Source of the DNA: HGM04593 sp045636125 | GTDB taxonomy: Bacteria; Bacteroidota; Bacteroidia; Bacteroidales; Bacteroidaceae | Assembly: GCA_045636125.1 (NCBI GenBank) | Contig: JAZTWX010000027.1 | Coordinates: forward strand, 1 to 64,000 | Length of the DNA stretch: 64,000 nt | Direction of reading: 5' to 3' | Shown here: positions 1-7,575 of the stretch, in pieces | How the letters are laid out: each line of letters opens with the position of its first letter | Position numbering within the stretch: the stretch's first letter is position 1 | Notes under the pieces: generated by a model | What the model was told of the DNA's origin: nothing | Databases searched by the model: none | The model's input: the letters and a program-made list of their open reading frames with translations, nothing else | Position numbers and translations under genes: made by a program

Positions 1-2
1 AA

Positions 3-68
3 GATTCCGAAAAAGATGTTGTAAAATTTGGTAAAAGCCAAATCGGTTGGCATACCATTTCGATCTAA
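3..68 (+). CDS. possible C-terminal end of a gene entering from the left
   Basis: One frame is open from the window edge to TAA at 66-68 and reads as a plausible protein tail (residues DSEKDVVKFGKSQIGWHTIS then Ile and stop). Only 21 residues are present, so neither the family nor the coding status can be settled. The other two frames close within 30-120 bases. Confidence 0.2.
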   Translation, partial: DSEKDVVKFGKSQIGWHTISI

Positions 69-484
69 AGTTCTCTTTGACATTTTGTTTTTCTCTTTAA
101 GTTTAGCACTCTTTTTTACCGGTTCTAAGACCGACTTCCGAGTGTAAATATAAGCCGAATACAACTCTCTAACAAACTCTATTTTAGATTGTTATAAACA
201 TTATGGGATTTTTGAGTTTTCAAAGTCTGTCAACATTGTTTTTGCGTTAATGGCTGATTACAAGACGGTTGTAAGGATTTCCACTATACACATTTGAATT
301 GTTGATAACTTTTTGAATTTTGCTTTGAATTACATTGGCGGTAAAACCGAAAAACAAGCAATCTGTCATTTTTTCGATTTTTTCACCCTTCTTCAAACCT
401 GTCCCTAAAACACCCTCTACTCTTTAAGTGATAATCGATTATAAACCCGGTTGGGATAATACCCAGCCATAAAAACAAAACACT
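69..484. other. intergenic, no gene seen
   Basis: AT-rich stretch with no convincing reading frame on either strand. It contains a perfect 12-bp palindrome (ATAATCGATTAT, 431-442) and, just after it, a small hairpin with GGTTGGG/CCCAGCC-like arms (about 449-468) ahead of the small ORF at 485. Neither could be tied to a known site. Confidence 0.4.
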
Positions 485-646
485 ATGAGTAATAGGACAA
501 ACGAGATTATACATCCGCAAGTAGAGAGGTTTAAATATATTAAATTTGTATCGCCATCCACGGTCTCAAGACCTATCAATCATATTCAACCTTTGATACT
601 TACTAGTGAACGATTTCAAACTTGTAGTCAATGTAAGAAATTATAG
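485..646 (+). CDS. small ORF, 53 aa, unknown
   Basis: ATG at 485 runs to TAG at 644-646. The peptide has a basic N-terminal half and ends with a CSQC pair and KK, which could be half of a zinc knuckle. No family is recognised. A promoter for the next gene starts only 25 bases after the stop, so this would be an independent unit. Coding is supported only by the open frame and its position; it may be spurious. Confidence 0.25.
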   Translation: MSNRTNEIIHPQVERFKYIKFVSPSTVSRPINHIQPLILTSERFQTCSQCKKL

Positions 647-670
647 TCTTAGATTACACATAAATCAAAA

Positions 671-701
671 TTTGGTTTTTCATTTTTTTTGTTTATATTT
701 A
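671..701 (+). promoter_or_regulatory. Bacteroidetes-type promoter
   Basis: TTTG at 671-674, then 19 bases, then TATATTTA at 694-701. This matches the TTTG-N19-TAnnTTTG pattern except for the last base. It sits 24 bases before ATG 725 and supports that start over an upstream alternative at 689, which lies inside the promoter. Confidence 0.55.
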
Positions 702-724
702 CATCGTATTTGGTATCATTATTT

Positions 725-1108
725 ATGGCTTGGTTCGAAATTCTCCCACAAAGTTGCCCTCCAGAATGTGCTATTGCTCCTTCTGGGGTAATCTTGTATC
801 GTATATTGGAGGCCGAAACTCCAACAAATAATGATTTCCTTTCACAAAGAATGCTATATCCTAACAAGAAGTTCCATGTTGACGAATGTCAAGCCAGGGC
901 AATTTCTGTATTTTCTGATATTGACAGTTGCAAAGCTGTAATGAAATTTCCAAAATACAAAAACAAAAATTGTCGTGTCGGACAATTGTTTTTGAAAGAA
1001 CAAGATGGGGTAATAGCTAATACTCCTAGTAAAATTTCAAAGAACCATTTTTCGTGGTGGCGCAGTACAAATTTTGACATATCATCAGTTGAGGTTACAA
1101 ATGAATAA
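725..1108 (+). CDS. hypothetical protein, 127 aa
   Basis: Not assigned to a named family. It is a soluble, compact protein with an N-terminal segment containing SCPPEC, a middle segment (YPNKKFHVDECQARAISVFS) and a Trp-rich end (FSWWRSTNFD). The start at 725 is chosen because a promoter lies at 671-701. The last 8 bases overlap the next gene, so the two are translationally coupled and probably work together. AT-rich base use fits the accessory island rather than the core chromosome. It may be a small partner of the following protein; no enzymatic motif is visible. Confidence 0.6.
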   Translation: MAWFEILPQSCPPECAIAPSGVILYRILEAETPTNNDFLSQRMLYPNKKFHVDECQARAISVFSDIDSCKAVMKFPKYKNKNCRVGQLFLKEQDGVIANTPSKISKNHFSWWRSTNFDISSVEVTNE

Positions 1109-2216
1109 AGTAATACAAATAGATCAAATATTGTTGTACTATGACACAATCCAGTTGTTTGTAGGTCTTGACGGCGTGCAAACGCGCTATTTGTGTATGC
1201 TTTATTCAGGGGATGATACCGATAAATATATTGCGATCAAGGTCTCAAATTCAAGACTTTCAGAATTACTTACAGGTAATATTGATCTATTACAGGCTTA
1301 CATAGCCCCTGAGATAGAGAGGGAGTATTATAATATTGAGTATGGTGATAATTCGTTTGTTATTACTGAACATTTAGAGGAGCTCAGTGATATTATGCTT
1401 CCCGAAGACGGCGCATTTATTATACCAACTACATCTGGAAAAGAGTTATTAGAGGAACGTATTCAATACCATCATCCAATTATTCACCTAGGTTTTGTGG
1501 ATGAGCAAAATTCTATGAATATTGGAGTAGAACAATTAGCTGGATTGACATCGAAGTTTCAAGATATGCTCCATAATATTTACAAAAAGGTTAATCGCAT
1601 TCACTCGAAACAAATTCTAGCCCCATCTCAGTTGCGTATATTTGCGACATCTCAAGGATCGTTTAATGTTCACATGTACATTAATGATGAGCTTGATTTA
1701 TTTGGAGGCTCAAGTATGGATCCAACATTAGAGTATATCCAGAAGATTCTGGATTACGAAAACGAAGAATTACTAACTGAATATTTACATGGAATAAAAG
1801 GATATGCTATATCGCATTATAAAAATTTTCTAAAAGAGCTTGTTGAAAGCAAAATAAGTATCAAAACAGCATGGACAACGCCTAATATTGAGGATCCTGT
1901 AGCGATGTTGCATGTGTCAAATGAGAAGTTGCAAAGAGCTTATGAAATAACACAAAGTTCAATAGAATTGGAACAAGAATCTATTAGTATGATAGGATTT
2001 TTCTTAAAGGTTGATAGCACTAATGGAGACTGGAAATTTTATAATGTAAATGAGGAAAAGGAATATAAAGGTAAATCTACGGACTCAAATATTTTACACG
2101 GTATAACCGTAAGATCAAAGGACTATACTATTCAATGTGTAAAAACAGCTGAACAACAAAACATTACTGATAAGTTAACAGAAGTATATTATTTGAGTGA
2201 TATTAAAGAAGTATAA
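1101..2216 (+). CDS. hypothetical protein, 371 aa (DUF6575-like?)
   Basis: The start at ATG 1101 overlaps the previous stop by 8 bases, arguing for a two-gene unit. The N-terminal 110 residues (YYDTIQLFVGLDGVQTRYLC, then SNSRLSELLTGNIDLLQAYI) resemble the uncharacterised DUF6575 family as I remember it; this is tentative. The remainder is predicted soluble alpha/beta with no membrane segment and no known catalytic motif. The frame ends 14 bases before a hairpin that probably stops transcription. The pair lies at the left end of a defence-rich island, so a defence or nucleic-acid role is a fair guess, but that is inference from position. Confidence 0.55.
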   Translation: MNKVIQIDQILLYYDTIQLFVGLDGVQTRYLCMLYSGDDTDKYIAIKVSNSRLSELLTGNIDLLQAYIAPEIEREYYNIEYGDNSFVITEHLEELSDIMLPEDGAFIIPTTSGKELLEERIQYHHPIIHLGFVDEQNSMNIGVEQLAGLTSKFQDMLHNIYKKVNRIHSKQILAPSQLRIFATSQGSFNVHMYINDELDLFGGSSMDPTLEYIQKILDYENEELLTEYLHGIKGYAISHYKNFLKELVESKISIKTAWTTPNIEDPVAMLHVSNEKLQRAYEITQSSIELEQESISMIGFFLKVDSTNGDWKFYNVNEEKEYKGKSTDSNILHGITVRSKDYTIQCVKTAEQQNITDKLTEVYYLSDIKEV

Positions 2217-2230
2217 AAACAGATATATAA

Positions 2231-2261
2231 AACAATCACTTCACTTTGGGGAGTGATTGTT
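2231..2261. terminator. hairpin between convergent genes
   Basis: Perfect 10-bp inverted repeat, AACAATCACT (2231-2240) and AGTGATTGTT (2252-2261), with an 11-base loop. It lies between a + strand gene ending at 2216 and a - strand gene ending at 2281. Only short T tracts flank it, so it is probably a modest two-way terminator. Confidence 0.6.
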
Positions 2262-2280
2262 CTATGTTTATGACAAACCT

Positions 2281-2732
2281 CTATAAAATAAGACAAGTAG
2301 TACTATTAGCATAAGTAAAATGCAATGTCGAGAGTTGGCTCATGTCATCGAATGGGGCGAAGACAAGTTCGTCGGCGAGATTGGCGGTTGCCCAGTTACG
2401 GATTTGGGAATTGCAATATGAGTGGCGGGAGTAGTTGCGGAACGACACAAAAAGGAGTCGATTTTCGTCGTAGGCGGCTTGCAGATGTGCGGGGATTTTG
2501 CGGTATAATGAGCGACGAGTGTTACCACGACCGAACAGCCGTGCGTGAGTAAAACATCCAATACAGCGCGTTCTATTGGGGAGTGAAATCCGCTGATGAC
2601 GATCTTGTCGGTTTGGGCAATTTCTTGCGCCCAGCGAGTAGCGAGTTCGAGCGCCTCGGGTGGTGCATTGCGAGAAGCAAAGAATGCCACTAAAGGTCTA
2701 TCCAACAAGTCCTTATTTCCGGATAAGTCCAT
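2281..2732 (-). pseudogene. DprA/SLOG-like Rossmann protein, frameshifted
   Basis: From ATG 2732 the frame reads as a nucleotide-binding Rossmann protein (VAFFASRNAPPEALELATRW, then VISGFHSPIERAVLDVLL) of the DprA/SLOG type. Near 2515 the homologous reading jumps to another frame, which continues RSLYRKIPAHLQAAYDENRL, then YCNSQIRNWATANLADELVF and ends at TAG 2281-2283. The gene is 452 bases long; one more base would give an intact 150-residue protein. A single G lost from a GG is the simplest explanation. A sequencing error or a real mutation cannot be told apart here. Full DprA is larger, so this is the short stand-alone form. Confidence 0.65.
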
Positions 2733-3054
2733 AAAAAAAGCGCAGGCGCTGCATTAACTTATCCCTTATCAAGGCCTTGGCTGCCCACTACAAGAATAAG
2801 CAACACAAACGCCCACGCAGGAAATATATCGCACACACCGAGCCAATCGGTGGTAAGGATATACAACCTAACGGGACATTTTGTTGCCGTTCTCCTTGTA
2901 GTTCTAAACCGCCAAGTTTTGATAAGGAAGAATCGTCAAAAAATATCCAATCAAATATGTGCGGCTCAACGGCAAAAGCCATAAGCCATTACAAAGATAT
3001 AGAAAATTTTTAAGGAAGCGTGAATTTATGAAAAACTCTTATGTTGGAATTTGC
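2733..3054. other. intergenic with probable gene remains
   Basis: No intact gene. On the - strand a piece ending at TAA 2754-2756 reads as a membrane-like tail (DIFPAWAFVLLILVVGSQGL). A different - strand frame, about 2790-2980, reads FDWIFFDDSSLSKLGGLELQ. Together they look like one small decayed membrane protein split by frameshifts, of no recognised family. A short hairpin, AGCGC/GCGCT, lies at about 2739-2750. Confidence 0.3.
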
Positions 3055-3156
3055 TATCTTTGCACCATATCGCCAGATTTCGGGTGCACACATAGTGGGT
3101 TTCTAACTGTGTGAATTGCGAGTGGAGAGAAAAAGTTTCGGCTTTTTCTCTTTTTG
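3055..3156 (+). ncRNA. candidate small RNA with terminator hairpin
   Basis: TATCTTTG at 3055-3062 fits the Bacteroidetes -7 element. A hairpin, GAGAAAAAG (3127-3135) and CTTTTTCTC (3142-3150), followed by TTTTT forms a classic terminator. The roughly 90 bases between them carry no reading frame. The 3' part (TTGCGAG, then the same hairpin arms and the same tail) recurs at about 4514-4553, so it is a repeated transcription unit or terminator cassette. No convincing -33 element was found, and no known RNA family is recognised. Confidence 0.35.
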
Positions 3157-3245
3157 TTTGGCAAAGGTAAGTTTTTACTATTACACAACCTCTCGAATTG
3201 AAATAATGACTAACTTTGTAAGAGATTGATAAAAAATATGGGTAT

Positions 3246-3620
3246 ATGCAAATTGGCAACATTATCAAGTGCGCCGAGAATGTCCCACAATGGTTGATGA
3301 GTCATCCCCACGCTTGCGATAAACGGTGGCAGAAAAATAATGCCATATACATTGCAAGTGACCATCTAACATTAAATCCTCTTTTAGAAGGTGCGGGGTG
3401 TTTTCATTATGCAGATACACTAAAACTAACAAAAGAAGGTTGTAGCCGAAGTGTATGGGAATTGCCCGATTTCTTCAAGGATATTCCAATTTCTTACAAT
3501 AAAAAAGCTTGGAAAGAAGATGGGTTCCACTCGGCAGCAAAGGGTCAAGAATTTGTATTTAAGGCAAATGAAGATGTATTAAATTGGCTACAAAAGATAT
3601 TCCAGAACACACAATTATAA
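3246..3620 (+). pseudogene. Nmad3-like protein, N-terminally truncated
   Basis: The 124 residues match what I recall of the C-terminal half of the nucleotide modification associated domain 3 family: a GAGCFHYADTLKLT stretch, RSVWELPDFF, then ISYNKKAW and the hallmark AAKGQEFVF followed by a short helix. Full members are more than twice this length, and no upstream frame supplies the missing part (a stop lies at about 3219). The family is linked by genome context to modified-base chemistry, for example in phages. TAACTTTG at 3211-3218 may be a promoter -7 element. It lies 3 bases before the AlkD gene, so it may now serve only as a leader. Confidence 0.5.
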
Positions 3621-3623
3621 CTT

Positions 3624-4436
3624 ATGATTGACCACCTACTACAACCATTGGTTTGCGAGCGGTTCAAGAGTGACGCGCGGTATCGGGAGGGGCATTTGCG
3701 AGTGGTGAATGCGTTGCCCGAGAGGCGTGTCGTGGGGCTTCATTCGCCCGAGATTAAGCAGGTTGCAAAGCAACTCTCACGCGAGGGTGGCGAGGTTGTT
3801 GTGCCTGATGGAGTGCATCGGATTTGCGCCAATGGAGCCGAGGTTATTCGTGCGTTTGAGGCGGTGTCGAGCGAGAATCTGTGCTACGAGGAAACGGTTA
3901 TCTGGGGCTACCTAATTAACCTCGAAAAGTGTTCGCTTAACGAGCGGTTGGCGATGCTCGGTCGCTATGTGCCCGTGCTGGATAATTGGGCGGTGTGCGA
4001 CTCCTACTGCGCTCACGCAAAGTGGATGGCGCGTGCCGACAAAGTGGCTCTGTGGGCGTTTTTGGAGCGTTGGTTTGACTCCGAGTGCGAGTTTGAGGTA
4101 CGCTTTGCGGTGGTTGTGGCGATGTGTTATTTCCTCAACGAGGAGTGGCTCGATAAGGTTTTTGATTGCATCAATCGGCTCGATTTCGGGCGCATAAAGT
4201 CAAAGTATAAGAGCGTCAAAGGCAAACCGAAAGTGGCGCAACAGGGCGCTGTGCAGGGCGCAGAGCCATACTATGTGCGAATGGGTGTAGCGTGGCTGCT
4301 GGCAGCTGCACTGGCGAAGTTCCCCGACCAAACAAGAGCATTTGTCCACTCGTCAAACCTGCCCGAAGATGTTGTAAAACTCTATATCCGCAAGGCCCGC
4401 GAGTCGTTCCGCACACGCACGGTCGAGGCGGTGTGA
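3624..4436 (+). CDS. DNA alkylation repair protein, AlkD family
   Basis: 270 residues of HEAT-like helical repeats typical of AlkD, a glycosylase that removes positively charged alkyl-purines (3-methyladenine, 7-methylguanine) from DNA. The diagnostic segment VLDNWAVCDSYCAH (about residues 114-127) carries the Trp and Asp expected at the lesion-binding cleft, followed by the repeat ECEFEVRFAVVVAMCYFLNE. Length is slightly above the usual 230-240. Base composition is clearly more GC-rich than the genes on both sides, so it has a different origin from the surrounding island. It starts 3 bases after the truncated Nmad3-like frame. It could be a core gene around which the island inserted. Confidence 0.85.
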   Translation: MIDHLLQPLVCERFKSDARYREGHLRVVNALPERRVVGLHSPEIKQVAKQLSREGGEVVVPDGVHRICANGAEVIRAFEAVSSENLCYEETVIWGYLINLEKCSLNERLAMLGRYVPVLDNWAVCDSYCAHAKWMARADKVALWAFLERWFDSECEFEVRFAVVVAMCYFLNEEWLDKVFDCINRLDFGRIKSKYKSVKGKPKVAQQGAVQGAEPYYVRMGVAWLLAAALAKFPDQTRAFVHSSNLPEDVVKLYIRKARESFRTRTVEAV

Positions 4437-4512
4437 TTATTAGAGGTAGCCTTGTGATATAATAATCCTACCAGAATTTAGGGGGGCAAACATACTGAGG
4501 AAAACCATTCGG

Positions 4513-4556
4513 TTTGCGAGAGAAGAGAAAAAGTTCAGCTTTTTCTCTTTTTGTAT
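4513..4556 (+). repeat. second copy of hairpin-terminator cassette
   Basis: TTGCGAG (4514-4520), then GAGAAAAAG (4525-4533), TTCAG loop, CTTTTTCTC (4539-4547) and TTTTTG. The arms and tail are identical to those at 3127-3156. It separates AlkD from the restriction cluster and would insulate the cluster from upstream transcription. Confidence 0.5.
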
Positions 4557-4583
4557 TATAATATTTTATATCTTTGTAAACAA

Positions 4584-4802
4584 ATGGAAACAATAACTAA
4601 TATGGATAAGCCCAAAAATCGCATAAAAGAAGTGCTCGAAGAGCGCGGTATTAAACAAACTTGGCTTGCAGAGCGACTTGGCAAGAGTTTCTGCATAGTA
4701 AACTCTTATGTTTGCAATCGTCGCCAACCAAGCCTTGATGTGCTATTTGAAATAGCAAAGATATTGAATGTGGATCCTAAAGAACTAATAATTAGCGAAT
4801 AG
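4584..4802 (+). CDS. XRE-family helix-turn-helix regulator
   Basis: 72 residues forming one Cro/CI-type helix-turn-helix (IKEVLEERGIKQTWLAERLG, then VCNRRQPSLDVLFEIAKIL). ATG 4584 is preferred because TATCTTTG, a promoter -7 element, lies at 4569-4576 and excludes an earlier start; ATG 4602 is an alternative. The transcript would be nearly leaderless. Small regulators of this type next to methyltransferase genes act as controller (C) proteins that delay nuclease expression until the DNA is methylated, and that is the likely job here. It is the first gene of the co-directional restriction cluster. Confidence 0.85.
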   Translation: METITNMDKPKNRIKEVLEERGIKQTWLAERLGKSFCIVNSYVCNRRQPSLDVLFEIAKILNVDPKELIISE

Positions 4803-4838
4803 CACTACAAATGCTATTGTGTGATAACATTTGTATAC

Positions 4839-6476
4839 ATGAAGAACGATATCACATTGATTGATAAAATCGTACGATTGGTATATCAGCATATATGTTG
4901 CTATCCCGCTCAAGAATGTCAAAACATTCTTGATGGTTTTTATTGCATTCTTAATAAATCTTTGGATTATACATTCGATCAAATAGATGCAATTAGCCTA
5001 AGTGATTTTCAGTTTGCGTTATCTAAGATTAATGAAAAGGAAGCTCGCAGGAAGAATCAAGGAGTATATTACACTCCCAAAGATGTAACAGAATACATTG
5101 TTGCAAACACATATCTAAATTATACCGATAGAAATAATTCTCAGGTATATGCTCAAGATGAATGTATTCATCGTATTGATGAAATTGGAGTCAATAAGTT
5201 ATTTACTGCAAAAGTTTTTGACCCAACATGTGGTACAGCGGAATTTTTACTTAGCGCTATTGAAATCAAATTAGCATTATTAAACCCGAAGAGGTCTTTT
5301 AATGATGAAGATTTATTGACACTTGCATCGTCTATCTTTGGTAATGACATTGCCCCTGAATCGATATTATTATCTAAGATACGCATATATTTTACAATAG
5401 TTAGTCGCCTCAAGGACAAAACTCACACAAAACGACTGGCAAAGATTTTAAATAAAAACTTTACTTGTAACGATTATATTACGGTACAATCAGCCCGACC
5501 TAAGTATGATATAATAGTTGGCAATCCTCCATATGTTGAGTATGGTAAATTACCAGTAAAACCTAATTCAAATTATGGTAATATATACGCTGATATATTA
5601 TGTAATGCAGTGTGTGAGTTGAAGAGTTCAGGAGTAATAGGTTTTGTAATTCCATTGTCATTTGTGGCAACATCGAGAATGCAATCTATTAGAGAGGATA
5701 TGTACAAAAATTTGAATCGTATTTTTATCCTAAACTATGCAGATAGACCAGATTGTCTTTTTGATGGTGTACATCAAAAACTATCAATCTTGTTCGGAAT
5801 AAAAGGTGCACATAAGTGTGTAACATATACATCAAGTTATTATCATTGGTATAATAGCGAAAGACGAGATTTGTTGAATAATTGCAAGATATTCCCGAGC
5901 TCGCCTAAGAATCAATACATACCTAAGATCGGCAATGTGTATGAGTCTAGTATATTTGAGAAAATAAACAATGTAAAAGGAGAAAGTCTGTTGTCTTTAT
6001 TGAACACTCAGAATAAGCAAAGTTTAGTATATGTTAATATGCGTGCGTGTTTCTGGATGAAGGCATTCTCGTTTAATCCTGGATCTAAAGAATATAAAGA
6101 GTTTGGATGCTCAAGTGAATTGAAACCATACTTGCTGGCCATATTGAATTCCAACTTATTCTTTTTGTATTGGACAATTGTTTCAGATTGCTGGCATATC
6201 ACAAATAAAGAATTGTCGGAGTTTTTTGTCCCAACAAATGGCGTATGTTTAGATATGTTCAGAATATTGACATCAAAACTTGAGCGTAAGTTAGAAAGAA
6301 CCAAAAAATATATTGGTAGTGTACAAACACAGTATGAGTATAAGCATAGGGAGTGTAAGCCAGAAATAGATGCTATTGATGATGCCCTACAAGAAATATA
6401 TGGTTTAACAGATGACGAAGTAGCCTTCTTGAAGGAGTATAAATTAAAATACAGAATGAGCAATGGGACGATATAA
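4839..6476 (+). CDS. N6-adenine DNA methyltransferase (Eco57I/N6_Mtase type)
   Basis: 545 residues. The methyltransferase core shows the SAM-binding motif VFDPTCGTAEFLLSA (about residues 126-140), the preceding GVYYTPKDVTEYIV typical of N6_Mtase/Eco57I proteins, and the catalytic NPPY in IIVGNPPYVEYGK (about 226-238). The C-terminal half is probably target recognition and ends in a coiled helix. No nuclease motif is seen, so this is a modification subunit rather than a fused type IIG enzyme. ATG 4839 is preferred over GTG 4821. The last 14 bases overlap the cytosine methyltransferase. The system therefore carries two chemically different methylations. Confidence 0.88.
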   Translation: MKNDITLIDKIVRLVYQHICCYPAQECQNILDGFYCILNKSLDYTFDQIDAISLSDFQFALSKINEKEARRKNQGVYYTPKDVTEYIVANTYLNYTDRNNSQVYAQDECIHRIDEIGVNKLFTAKVFDPTCGTAEFLLSAIEIKLALLNPKRSFNDEDLLTLASSIFGNDIAPESILLSKIRIYFTIVSRLKDKTHTKRLAKILNKNFTCNDYITVQSARPKYDIIVGNPPYVEYGKLPVKPNSNYGNIYADILCNAVCELKSSGVIGFVIPLSFVATSRMQSIREDMYKNLNRIFILNYADRPDCLFDGVHQKLSILFGIKGAHKCVTYTSSYYHWYNSERRDLLNNCKIFPSSPKNQYIPKIGNVYESSIFEKINNVKGESLLSLLNTQNKQSLVYVNMRACFWMKAFSFNPGSKEYKEFGCSSELKPYLLAILNSNLFFLYWTIVSDCWHITNKELSEFFVPTNGVCLDMFRILTSKLERKLERTKKYIGSVQTQYEYKHRECKPEIDAIDDALQEIYGLTDDEVAFLKEYKLKYRMSNGTI

Positions 6477-7575
6477 TGTTATTGATTTATTCGCAGGATG
6501 TGGAGGCTTTTCTGTCGGTTTTGAACAGGCTGGATTTAATATTGTCAAGGCCGTAGAATTTGATAAACAGATAGCTCAAACATATCTACATAATCATAAG
6601 GAAACCAAACTGTACATTGACGATATTGCAAAAGTTGACACCGATGAGTTTTTTGAAAGAGGCGAAAGCGATGTGATAATTGGAGGCCCTCCTTGTCAGG
6701 GATTCTCAATGGCGGGTGCAAGAATAAGGAATGGTGCTTTTTTAGATGACCCTCGCAATTACTTATTCAAGCACTATGTAAATATTGTAAATATTGTTCG
6801 ACCTAAAATGTTTATACTCGAGAATGTTAAGGGCATTCTCACAATGCAGAAAGGTGAGATATTTAACGAGATTCTCAAAACATTCTCAGATAAAAAGTTG
6901 TTTAATGGGGATAAATATTATCTTCATTACAAAGTGGTTCGTGCTGTTGAATTTGGCATTCCTCAAAAGAGAGAACGAGTTGTCTTAATAGGTATGCTTA
7001 ATACTGATTTTGATATTGATTTAATGTTTGAAGAGGTAAAAAAACAGATTAATATAAATCATCCTCACTTTTTTGAGCCGGTATCAGTCTGGGAAGCCAT
7101 TTCTGATATAGAGACACCTACAGAGTCGGGGATAACGACTTTATTAGAGCCAACGACTCCTTATCAAAAGGCATTGCGTTGTGGATGTACGGTAACGACG
7201 AATCATATTGCAACCGAGCACAATAAAAGATCTTGCAAAAGAATGAAACAAATACAAGAAGGAGAAAACTGGGTCAAATTAAACGAACCAATACATTCTG
7301 TTCATAGTGGTGCATACGGCAGACTTGAGAAAGATAAACCTGCTGCAACCATCACTACAAGGTTTGATACTCCTTCTGGGGGAAGATTTATACATCCAGT
7401 AGCTGACCGAACAATAACACCTAGAGAGGCTGCACGACTGCAATCATTCCCGGACAATTTTGAATTTGTAGGCACCAAAAGTTCAGTATGTAAGCAAATT
7501 GGCAATGCAGTGCCTCCCAAACTTTCATATTTTTTAGCAAATTTGGTAAAATACGCATTATATGAGAACAATTGA
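6463..7575 (+). CDS. DNA (cytosine-5-)-methyltransferase
   Basis: 370 residues with the full set of C5 motifs in order: I (DLFAGCGGFSVGFEQAGF), IV with the catalytic Cys (GGPPCQGFSMAG), VI (ENVKGI), VIII (QKRERVVLIG), a target-recognition stretch at about 190-275, IX (TITTRFDTPSGGRF, then TPREAARLQSFPD) and X (QIGNAVPPKL). It overlaps the upstream adenine methyltransferase by 14 bases and the downstream McrB-like gene by 14 bases, so all are translationally coupled. It protects host DNA from the nuclease encoded next. Complete and apparently active. Confidence 0.95.
   Translation: MGRYNVIDLFAGCGGFSVGFEQAGFNIVKAVEFDKQIAQTYLHNHKETKLYIDDIAKVDTDEFFERGESDVIIGGPPCQGFSMAGARIRNGAFLDDPRNYLFKHYVNIVNIVRPKMFILENVKGILTMQKGEIFNEILKTFSDKKLFNGDKYYLHYKVVRAVEFGIPQKRERVVLIGMLNTDFDIDLMFEEVKKQININHPHFFEPVSVWEAISDIETPTESGITTLLEPTTPYQKALRCGCTVTTNHIATEHNKRSCKRMKQIQEGENWVKLNEPIHSVHSGAYGRLEKDKPAATITTRFDTPSGGRFIHPVADRTITPREAARLQSFPDNFEFVGTKSSVCKQIGNAVPPKLSYFLANLVKYALYENN

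Noticed and set aside
431..442. Palindrome ATAATCGATTAT as an attachment or operator site
   Set aside because: A 12-bp AT-rich palindrome alone is weak evidence; no partner copy or recombinase was seen.
689..1108. Start of the 127-aa gene at ATG 689
   Set aside because: This ATG lies inside the predicted promoter; the residues before 725 are a hydrophobic run unlike the rest.
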